In this document: positions 1 through 5,639 of the stretch, one piece after another
Numbering within the stretch: the stretch's first letter is position 1
How the letters are laid out: every line of letters begins with the position of its first letter
Origin: Bacteroidia bacterium
Lineage (GTDB): Bacteria > Bacteroidota > Bacteroidia > B-17B0 > Aurantibacillaceae
Length of the DNA: 5,639 bases
Direction of reading: 5' to 3'
Assembly: GCA_026418315.1 (NCBI GenBank)
Contig: JAOABO010000112.1
Location: forward strand, 1 to 5,639
Program-made: the position numbers and the translations under genes
The notes under the pieces: model-generated
What the model saw: only the letters and a program-made list of their open reading frames with translations
Told to the model about the DNA's origin: nothing
The model's database searches: none

Positions 1-12
1 TATTAAATTAGA

Positions 13-597
13 TTACTCCTGTTTTTTGCCTATTTCATAAATACCGCCAGAAATAATAAATTTCATTGTATCTGTGGGATTTTGTGAAAATGGTTCAACA
101 TATTTCTTTTGAATAAGAATCATTTTTCCTGCAAATGAATATGAAAAAGGAATATATACGGCCACATACTCATCTAAACCGATACTAGATAAATCCTGCT
201 GTGTAACAAATCCTATTTCTTTTATATGTTTTTGTTCTGAAGTTTGAATCAACACCGGATATTTAAATTTCTTTTTGTTTCCTACAAATGACTCAGTAAA
301 ATCCTTAACTGGAGAGTAAATGTGTCTTATCAAAGGTAATTTTTCAAATTGGGATTCTAAAAAATGCATGATGTTTCCCAAAAAATAATTAGATGCCATT
401 ATCCCAGTAGCTATCACTACAATAAACATAGTCATCAAGCCCAGCAATACATCTAATAAAGTATTTCCCGTTATTCCAATCCAAACAAAAAAATCAACAA
501 AAATTGAAATTATTTTTACAATTATGTATAGTGTAATAATTAAAGGTACAAGCAGGGCCAGCCCTTGAATAAAATAAGTAAGAATTTTTTTCATCAT
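13..597 (-). CDS. DUF502 family integral membrane protein
   Basis: The 194-residue protein matches the DUF502 family (relatives include plant COV1/LCV proteins); its biochemical role in bacteria is not established. Two strongly hydrophobic segments are visible at about residues 8-38 and 46-68, followed by a soluble domain, so it should sit in the inner membrane. Family hallmarks after the second segment are KLPLIRHIYSPVKDF (86-100), IGFVT (129-132 region), the YIPFSYSFAGKMILI strand pair (148-162) and FIISGG (180-185). The length is normal for the family and the gene is intact, ending in TAA. The start is a double ATG (ATGATGA); the first ATG overlaps the TGA of the dioxygenase gene by 4 bases (594-597), which suggests translational coupling and one shared transcript. 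No separate promoter or Shine-Dalgarno site is evident. Family membership is well supported; function is unknown. Only 12 bases follow the stop, so no terminator can be judged. Confidence 0.9.
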   Translation of the reverse strand: MMKKILTYFIQGLALLVPLIITLYIIVKIISIFVDFFVWIGITGNTLLDVLLGLMTMFIVVIATGIMASNYFLGNIMHFLESQFEKLPLIRHIYSPVKDFTESFVGNKKKFKYPVLIQTSEQKHIKEIGFVTQQDLSSIGLDEYVAVYIPFSYSFAGKMILIQKKYVEPFSQNPTDTMKFIISGGIYEIGKKQE

Positions 598-1121
598 GCA
601 ATGATAGGTGGTGGTTCTAAAATGTTACTGCATTTTTTGCAAGTCCTTAACTCTACAGAGGTATAAAATTTTTCAAAAACTTTTTGAAACTGAGTAGTTA
701 TATCTGTTAGTGTAAAATATTCTTCATATAATTGATTATTACAATGTTCACAAAACCAAAGCAAACCATCTTTTTCATTCGGTCTTCGTTTTCTTTCTAT
801 GACTAATCCGATTGTATCTTTCAACCTAATGGGGTTATGAGGAATCTTAGGAGGCAATAAAAAAATTTCCCCTTCTCTTATTGGTAATTCTTTGGCCTTA
901 CCATCTTCCTGAATTTTAACAATAATATCGCCTTTTATCTGATAGAAAAACTCTTCACTTTCATTGTAATGATAGTCCTTACGGGAATTAGGTCCGCCAA
1001 CAACCATAATGATAAACTCTGTATCTTTGTAAACAACTTTGTTATTCACCGGTGGTTTTAGGAATTCTTTATTCTCTTCAATCCATTTCAAAAAATTGAT
1101 AGGAGGTATGATAACTGACAT
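594..1121 (-). CDS. nbaC: 3-hydroxyanthranilate 3,4-dioxygenase (EC 1.13.11.6)
   Basis: This cytosolic cupin enzyme opens the ring of 3-hydroxyanthranilate with O2 to give 2-amino-3-carboxymuconate semialdehyde, the precursor of quinolinate (NAD synthesis) or of further kynurenine-pathway breakdown. The 175-residue length is typical of the bacterial form. The catalytic iron ligands are visible as H51, E57 and H95 within GGPNSRKDYH...SEEFFYQ and PPKIPHNP. Substrate-binding arginines are present at R47 and R99, with E109 in the VIER strand. Near the C-terminus two CxxC pairs, C124/C127 (CEHC) and C161/C164 (CKKC), form the rubredoxin-like second iron site found in bacterial enzymes and absent from animal ones. 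All key residues are therefore intact. The ATG at 1121 gives the family's usual N-terminus; no Shine-Dalgarno site precedes it, as is usual in Bacteroidota. No other kynurenine gene (kynurenine monooxygenase, kynureninase) lies in the window. The downstream partner, overlapping by 4 bases, is a DUF502 membrane protein. Confidence 0.97.
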   Translation of the reverse strand: MSVIIPPINFLKWIEENKEFLKPPVNNKVVYKDTEFIIMVVGGPNSRKDYHYNESEEFFYQIKGDIIVKIQEDGKAKELPIREGEIFLLPPKIPHNPIRLKDTIGLVIERKRRPNEKDGLLWFCEHCNNQLYEEYFTLTDITTQFQKVFEKFYTSVELRTCKKCSNILEPPPIIA

Positions 1122-1188
1122 ACTTAATTTTTTGGCTGAAAAATATAAAATTAATAATACAATTAAAAATTTACAATCTACAACCTAA

Positions 1189-1202
1189 TGTAATCAATTA
1201 CA
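1189..1202. promoter_or_regulatory. Small dyad in the divergent intergenic region, possible operator
   Basis: TGTAATCAATTACA has perfect 6-bp inverted arms (TGTAAT/ATTACA) around a CA centre. It lies 68 bp upstream of the dioxygenase start and 116 bp upstream of the ileS start. An overlapping wider inverted repeat, TAATGT (1186-1191) and ACATTA (1211-1216), surrounds it. The symmetry is what a dimeric repressor or activator site would look like, but short dyads arise easily by chance in such AT-rich DNA, and no regulator gene is present here. Confidence 0.25.
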
Positions 1203-1251
1203 GTATTTGAACATTATTGACATGGAAACCATCATCTCATTTTTTCTGATT

Positions 1252-1286
1252 CTTTTTATTACTTAAAAGAATTTCCTTATCTTCGC
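1252..1286 (+). promoter_or_regulatory. Probable Bacteroidota-type promoter of ileS
   Basis: TATCTTCG at 1278-1285 differs at one position from the Bacteroidota -7 consensus TAnnTTTG, and its context (CTTATCTTCGCAAC) resembles many promoters of this phylum. The expected -33 region, about 20 bp upstream, is a T-run (1253-1257) rather than a clear TTG box. Transcription would start a few bases after 1285, leaving a leader of about 25 nt before the ATG at 1318. That leader holds no Shine-Dalgarno site and is too short for a T-box or large riboswitch. Confidence 0.5.
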
Positions 1287-1317
1287 AACTTCTTTTTTTA
1301 AAAAGCCCTGTACTTTT

Positions 1318-4300
1318 ATGAAAAAATACCCTGAATACAAACAACTCAATTTACCTGAAATTAATCACATCATTCTTGATTTTTGGAAACAAAATCACTG
1401 CTTTCAAAAATCTGTTGAACAAAAAGATACCAACAAACAATGGATTTTTTATGAAGGACCTCCCAGTGCTAATGGTATGCCGGGTATTCATCATGTGATG
1501 TCTCGTACTATTAAAGATATTTTTTGCCGCTATAAAACTATGCAAGGGTATCGGGTAGAAAGAAAAGCCGGGTGGGATACACACGGATTACCTGTAGAAC
1601 TTGGTGTTGAAAAGGAACTGGGCATTACAAAAGAAGATATTGGCAAAACAATTTCTGTAGAAGAATATAATCAAAAGTGCCGTGAGGCAGTTATGAAATA
1701 TACGGATAAATGGGAACAACTGACTGAACGAATGGGCTATTGGGTGGATATGAAACACCCCTATATTACTTATGACAACAACTATATTGAAAGCGTTTGG
1801 TGGCTGCTTAAACAAATTTACAATAAAGGTCTTTTGTATAAAGGTTACACTATTCAGCCCTATTCGCCGGCTGCGGGCACAGGATTATCTTCACACGAAT
1901 TAAATCAACCCGGGTGCTATAAAAATGTCAAAGACCGAAGTGCAGTAGTAATGTTCAAACTGATTGCTCCGCTTGCAGAAGAAAATTGTTGTGGAGTATG
2001 TTATTCTCATGTTACGGCTCTCTTTCAGCACAACATTCCTGTTTACGCCTTGGCTTGGACAACTACCCCTTGGACATTGCCCTCTAACACAGGATTAGCC
2101 GTACATCCTGAAATAGATTATGTAGCAGTAAAAACCTATCATCCTTATCCTGTATCTAAAGATAATCCTGAGAAAATTATTGTTATTTTAGCAAAATCTC
2201 TGTTACATAAATATTTTCCTGAAAGTAATGCTCAATTAAATTTTGATGATGTAGATATTGCCAAGAAAAAAATTCCATATCAAATTATTGCAGAACTGAA
2301 AGGACAACAATTGTTAGACGTACGATATGAACAACTGCTTCCTTTTGTAAAACCAAATGGCAAAGCATTTCGCATAGTTACAGGCAAGTTTGTTACTACA
2401 GAAGATGGAACAGGTATTGTTCACATTGCACCCAGTTTTGGAGAAGATGACTTCAAAGTAGCCAAAGAACATCATTTGCCAGCCCTTACATTAGTAGATT
2501 TAAAAGGAAGATTTGTAAAAGAAGTAAAAGACGAGGTGTTTTTGTATGGAGGAGAACCCGTAAAAGAGGCCTACTTAAATGAAGAAGAAAAAAATTATTG
2601 GCTAACTATTCAAAAAGAAAAACTCAAAGGCATTATTGCCGATACATCTAAACTCAACTACTTGAGTGTGGATGAACGAATTGTACTGAAACTACAAACA
2701 GAAGGAAAGTTATTTAAAAAAGAATTATATGAACATAATTATCCGCATTGCTGGAGAACAGATAAGCCCATATTATATTACCCATTAGATTCATGGTTTA
2801 TCAGAACTACTGCTGTAAAAGAACGACTTATTGAACTCAATAAAACCATTCATTGGAAACCTGAAAGCACCGGAACCGGCAGATTTGGTAACTGGTTAGA
2901 AAATTTAAATGATTGGAATCTATCTCGTTCAAGATACTGGGGTATTCCCTTACCTATATGGAGAGATAAAGATTCTGTTTATGAGTTGGTTGTCTCTTCC
3001 AAAAAAGATTTAATGGAGTGTAAAGCCATACGCTTATCTGATAAAAAAGAGTTTAATGCTAGAGGATTTTATCTTGAAAACAATGAAAGAAAAAGTATAA
3101 ACGATGAACTATTACAACAACTTGATTTACACAAGCCATTTATAGATAATATTGTTTTTGTAATAGAAAATGAACATAAAAACGAAATTATTTTAAAAAG
3201 AGAAAATGATTTAATAGATGTTTGGTTTGACAGTGGCTCAATGCCCTATGCTCAGCATCACTATCCATTTAGTACAAAAGATTTAAAAGGAAAATTTCCT
3301 GCAGATTTCATTGCAGAAGGTGTTGACCAAACACGAGGTTGGTTTTTTACTTTACACGCCATTGCCACTATGGTATTTGACAGTATTGCATACAAAAATG
3401 TAATAAGCAATGGATTGGTGTTAGATAAAAATGGCAACAAAATGAGCAAGCGATTAGGTAATGTAGTCGACCCCTTTGAAACACTTGAAAAATACGGTGC
3501 TGATGCTACACGCTGGTACATGGTAAGCAATGCTGCCCCCTGGGATAATTTAAAGTTTGACATCAACGGAATTATAGAAACACAAAGAAAGTTATTTTCT
3601 ACATTATACAATACCTATCAATTCTTTGCTATGTATGCCAATGTGGATGGCTTTGTACCCTCTGATACATTTACTGTATCAAAAGCAAAAAGACATGAAT
3701 TAGATAACTGGATTTTATCTAAACTCAATAGTTTAATTCAGGAGGTAACAGAATATTATGAAAACTTTGAGCCCCATCGTGCTGCAAGAGCCATAGAAGA
3801 TTTTATAGACGAACATTTAAGCAACTGGTATGTAAGATTATCTCGCCGCCGCTTTTGGAAAAACGATAAAACAGATGATAAACTATCGGCTTACGAAATA
3901 TTACACTATAACCTATATACCCTTGCCCATCTTATAGCGCCCATAGCACCATTCTTTGCAGATTGGTTGTATCAAAACCTAAAAAAAGGTGCAGAGAGCA
4001 ATCCACTCTATCAACACGAATCTGTTCATCTTTCCGATTTTCCTAAAGCTACCCAGTCAGATATTGATAAAGAATTGGAAGAAAAAATGTTTTTGGCACA
4101 AACCATCTCTTCTCTCATTTTATCTATTCGCAAAAAAGAAAATATACGCGTAAGACAACCCTTACAACTGGTACAAATTCCTGTTCTGAACAAAGATATA
4201 AAAGAAAAAATATTACAAGTAAAAGAGATTATTCTTAATGAAGTCAATGTCAAAAACTTAGAGGTAGTAGATGAAACAAGCATTAAAATTATAAAAACCA

Positions 4301-4833
4301 TTAAGTTGAACTTTAAATCAGTAGGAAAAAAATATCCTCAACACACTAAATTTTTACAAAATTATTTAAATGAAAATGCAGAAAAAGCCATTCAATCTAT
4401 TGAAAAAGCAGGACAATTGTTCATTCAGCATGAAAACCACCAACTTGTTTTAAACAATGAAGATGTAGATATTTTACCTGTTGATGTACCTGGATGGAAA
4501 GTAGCAAGCAAGAATAACATTACAGTTGCTTTAGATGTAACAATCACTGATCATTTATACAAAGAAGGATTGGCACGTGAATTGATAAACAGAATACAAA
4601 GCATTCGTAAAGAAAAAGCGTTAGATATAACCGATAGAATTATCATTCATATAGAAACCAATCACCCCATCATTTCTGATGTTATAAAAGAATTTAATCA
4701 TTATATTTGTACTGAAACTTTATGTAATAGCATCAGCATATCTGTTAATGAACATTTAAAAACAGAAGAAGAATTAGATGAAAAATTATATGTACAAATT
4801 CATATAGAAAAACAGACGCTGGTTACTCGTTGA
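1318..4833 (+). CDS. ileS: Isoleucine--tRNA ligase, type 2 (IleRS2), with GIHH active-site motif
   Basis: This cytosolic class I synthetase charges tRNA-Ile using ATP and hydrolyses mischarged Val-tRNA-Ile. The 1171 residues are complete. In order: N-terminal Rossmann start with PPSANGMPGIHHV (48-60), where the usual HxGH is G56-I57-H58-H59; AGWDTHGLPVELGVEK (84-99); CP1 editing domain from WTTTPWTLPSN (247-257) to GTGIVHIAPSFGEDDF (364-379), with the threonine-rich motif and the D378 expected for editing; YPHCWRTDKPI (475-485); LSRSRYWGIPLPIW (535-548); DVWFDSGSMPYAQ (634-646); KMSKR (708-712); anticodon-binding helical domain (about 790-940); and a C-terminal domain (to about 1145) lacking the zinc-binding cysteines of type-1 bacterial enzymes. 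APSFGEDD and KMSKR also indicate type 2. A short cysteine-bearing segment (C224, C225, C228) precedes the editing domain. The ATG at 1318 gives the family N-terminus. A TraR/DksA-type gene follows 33 bp after the TGA, probably in the same operon. Confidence 0.98.
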   Translation: MKKYPEYKQLNLPEINHIILDFWKQNHCFQKSVEQKDTNKQWIFYEGPPSANGMPGIHHVMSRTIKDIFCRYKTMQGYRVERKAGWDTHGLPVELGVEKELGITKEDIGKTISVEEYNQKCREAVMKYTDKWEQLTERMGYWVDMKHPYITYDNNYIESVWWLLKQIYNKGLLYKGYTIQPYSPAAGTGLSSHELNQPGCYKNVKDRSAVVMFKLIAPLAEENCCGVCYSHVTALFQHNIPVYALAWTTTPWTLPSNTGLAVHPEIDYVAVKTYHPYPVSKDNPEKIIVILAKSLLHKYFPESNAQLNFDDVDIAKKKIPYQIIAELKGQQLLDVRYEQLLPFVKPNGKAFRIVTGKFVTTEDGTGIVHIAPSFGEDDFKVAKEHHLPALTLVDLKGRFVKEVKDEVFLYGGEPVKEAYLNEEEKNYWLTIQKEKLKGIIADTSKLNYLSVDERIVLKLQTEGKLFKKELYEHNYPHCWRTDKPILYYPLDSWFIRTTAVKERLIELNKTIHWKPESTGTGRFGNWLENLNDWNLSRSRYWGIPLPIWRDKDSVYELVVSSKKDLMECKAIRLSDKKEFNARGFYLENNERKSINDELLQQLDLHKPFIDNIVFVIENEHKNEIILKRENDLIDVWFDSGSMPYAQHHYPFSTKDLKGKFPADFIAEGVDQTRGWFFTLHAIATMVFDSIAYKNVISNGLVLDKNGNKMSKRLGNVVDPFETLEKYGADATRWYMVSNAAPWDNLKFDINGIIETQRKLFSTLYNTYQFFAMYANVDGFVPSDTFTVSKAKRHELDNWILSKLNSLIQEVTEYYENFEPHRAARAIEDFIDEHLSNWYVRLSRRRFWKNDKTDDKLSAYEILHYNLYTLAHLIAPIAPFFADWLYQNLKKGAESNPLYQHESVHLSDFPKATQSDIDKELEEKMFLAQTISSLILSIRKKENIRVRQPLQLVQIPVLNKDIKEKILQVKEIILNEVNVKNLEVVDETSIKIIKTIKLNFKSVGKKYPQHTKFLQNYLNENAEKAIQSIEKAGQLFIQHENHQLVLNNEDVDILPVDVPGWKVASKNNITVALDVTITDHLYKEGLARELINRIQSIRKEKALDITDRIIIHIETNHPIISDVIKEFNHYICTETLCNSISISVNEHLKTEEELDEKLYVQIHIEKQTLVTR

Positions 4834-4845
4834 AAGTAAAACATC

Positions 4846-4866
4846 ATTAACTTTAAAATTAACTTT
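4846..4866 (+). repeat. 9-bp direct repeat abutting the downstream start codon
   Basis: ATTAACTTT occurs at 4846-4854 and again at 4858-4866, separated by AAA (period 12), and the second copy directly touches the ATG at 4867. Each copy continues into TAACTTTA, one mismatch from the Bacteroidota -7 consensus TAnnTTTG. No -33 box sits at the right distance: the only nearby TTG, at 4830-4832, is too close to the first copy and too far from the second. The repeat is certain; a role as promoter or translation-initiation element is not. Confidence 0.45.
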
Positions 4867-5639
4867 ATGGCAAAGAAAAAAGTAGTTAAGAAAAATGTTG
4901 AAAAGAAAAAAACCAAAAACACAAAGGCCACAAAAAAAACTCAGAAAAAAGCAGAGATTAAAAATACCACAAAGGAAAAAAAATTGAAAAAAGCATCTTC
5001 TAATTTAGAAACAAAAAGTCAATCACAAAAACAAAAAAGCACTAAAATCAAAGACAGAACCATGAAAAAGAAAGAAACTAATCAAAAAAAGGAAACTAAA
5101 AAAACACTGGCTACAAAATCAAATTCAAAAACTAAGCAAAAAGAAAATCATTTAAAAACTAAATCAGGTCAGGAAAAATCAAAATCTATAAAAAGAGTTG
5201 AAGAAGATTATTTGTTAGACGACTTAATAGTAAATAAAAAAGAAATTTTAGAAGACGATGATGAAGTAACAGAGGTTGAAGAAATTGACTTAAGTAATAT
5301 AGAACCCGTTATTACTGATGAAGAACCTATTCTGGAAGATGAAGAAGAATATGTTCCTAAAACTAGAGGAAGAAAAAAACAAGTACAGCAAGAAACAAGT
5401 CATCAGCAAACCATGGAAGAAATTATCAGAAACAGACCTTTACAAATAGACCCAACAAAAAAAACTTATGTAAGCCCTAAAAAAGACGAACCCCAACCTT
5501 ACATTGCACCCTCAAAGTCAAATAAAGAAAGATACTCCGATAAAGAATTACAAGAATTCAAAGAAATTATTTTACAACGATTAAAAGAGACCCAAGAAAA
5601 TTACAATCAGTTAAAAAAATACTTCACAAACGAAGATGG
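4867..5639 (+). CDS. TraR/DksA-family protein with lysine-rich N-terminal extension (partial, 3' end outside window)
   Basis: The reading frame is open from the ATG at 4867 through 257 codons to the window edge, so the C-terminus is missing. Residues 1-110 are extremely basic (41 lysines, with T, Q, S and A; histone-H1-like). Residues 112-161 are acidic (24 of 50 are D or E). A basic KTRGRKK patch follows at 165-171. From about 218, NKERYSDKELQEF and the following helix to about 253 match the beginning of the coiled-coil core of Bacteroidota TraR/DksA proteins, as I recall it. Family members bind RNA polymerase through its secondary channel and modulate initiation, often with ppGpp. The C4 zinc finger that would confirm this lies beyond base 5639. 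The position 33 bp after ileS fits the ileS-dksA-lspA order known in this phylum and suggests co-transcription. The start has no Shine-Dalgarno site. A later Met (residue 66, base 5062) is less likely because the lysine-rich frame extends unbroken to 4867. The assignment rests on the last 40 residues and on context. Confidence 0.8.
   Translation, partial: MAKKKVVKKNVEKKKTKNTKATKKTQKKAEIKNTTKEKKLKKASSNLETKSQSQKQKSTKIKDRTMKKKETNQKKETKKTLATKSNSKTKQKENHLKTKSGQEKSKSIKRVEEDYLLDDLIVNKKEILEDDDEVTEVEEIDLSNIEPVITDEEPILEDEEEYVPKTRGRKKQVQQETSHQQTMEEIIRNRPLQIDPTKKTYVSPKKDEPQPYIAPSKSNKERYSDKELQEFKEIILQRLKETQENYNQLKKYFTNED

Larger units (their letters stand above)
1122..1317. other. Divergent intergenic region between the dioxygenase gene and ileS
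   Basis: This 196-bp, very AT-rich stretch separates two divergent transcripts and must carry both promoters. The ileS side has the TATCTTCG element. On the minus strand a weak -7 candidate, TATTTTTC (1138-1145 reversed), lies about 17 bp upstream of the dioxygenase ATG, with no convincing -33 box, so that promoter is not assigned. No tRNA, convincing small gene or terminator was seen. Confidence 0.7.

Noticed and set aside
1108..1188. A 26-codon plus-strand frame starting ATG directly after a perfect AGGAGGT (1101-1107)
   Set aside because: There is no spacing between the AGGAGGT and the ATG, the AGGAGGT is the antisense of conserved dioxygenase codons, Bacteroidota rarely use Shine-Dalgarno sites, and the predicted peptide is low-complexity AT-rich sequence.
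1217..1222. TTGACA, identical to a sigma-70 -35 box
   Set aside because: No -10-like hexamer lies 16-18 bp downstream, and the Bacteroidota primary sigma factor uses a different consensus.
1222..1266. A 14-codon frame with four Ile codons (METIISFFLILFIT) upstream of ileS, resembling an attenuation leader peptide
   Set aside because: It lies upstream of the best ileS promoter candidate, Ile/Phe codons are expected by chance in such AT-rich DNA, and no terminator/antiterminator pair follows.
1301..1317. Hairpin AAAAG / CTTTT with a 7-base loop immediately before the ileS ATG
   Set aside because: Five mostly A-T pairs are too weak to act as a terminator or riboswitch, and no U-run follows.
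1351..4301. Minus-strand open frames inside ileS (1351-1584, 1588-1815, 3261-3611, 4026-4301)
   Set aside because: They are antisense to highly conserved IleRS segments, including the active-site motifs, and show no recognisable protein family.
4834..4866. A terminator between ileS and the DksA-like gene
   Set aside because: The 33-bp gap has a direct rather than an inverted repeat and no GC-rich stem, so read-through is more likely.
1..5639. Mobile element, CRISPR array, defence or toxin-antitoxin system
   Set aside because: No transposase or integrase motifs, terminal repeats, regularly spaced repeats or small paired toxin genes were seen; the genes are housekeeping or metabolic, with similar composition throughout.

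Overview
The window looks like low-GC chromosome (clearly AT-rich, roughly one third G+C by eye) from a member of the Bacteroidota. Three things point there: a type-2 (eukaryote-like) isoleucyl-tRNA synthetase with the 'GIHH' and 'KMSKR' signatures I associate with this phylum; the order ileS followed by a TraR/DksA-type gene; and starts without Shine-Dalgarno sequences plus a TATCTTCG element resembling the Bacteroidota -7 box (TAnnTTTG). A Chitinophagales/Sphingobacteriales-like or uncultured relative is plausible, but the genus cannot be read from this sequence.

Layout: bases 1-1121 hold two genes on the minus strand. The upstream one (594-1121) encodes 3-hydroxyanthranilate 3,4-dioxygenase of the kynurenine pathway. 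Its stop codon overlaps by 4 bases the start of a DUF502 inner-membrane protein (13-597). Bases 1122-1317 are a 196-bp divergent intergenic region with a small dyad (1189-1202) and a probable ileS promoter (around 1252-1286). Bases 1318-4833 on the plus strand are a complete ileS (1171 residues). After a 33-bp gap containing a 9-bp direct repeat, a plus-strand gene opens at 4867 and is still open at base 5639. It is the N-terminal part of a TraR/DksA-family protein with a very lysine-rich tail, an acidic middle and the start of the conserved helical region; the zinc finger lies beyond the window.

How the genes fit together: the minus-strand pair is probably one translationally coupled transcript linking NAD precursor/tryptophan catabolism with an uncharacterised envelope protein. 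The plus-strand pair is probably a housekeeping operon for tRNA charging and transcription control, which in relatives typically continues into lspA (knowledge of the phylum, not visible here). I see no mobile element, CRISPR array, RNA gene or defence cassette. The points most worth a second look are the altered HIGH motif of IleRS and the histone-H1-like extension of the DksA-family protein. I do not see an undescribed multi-gene system.
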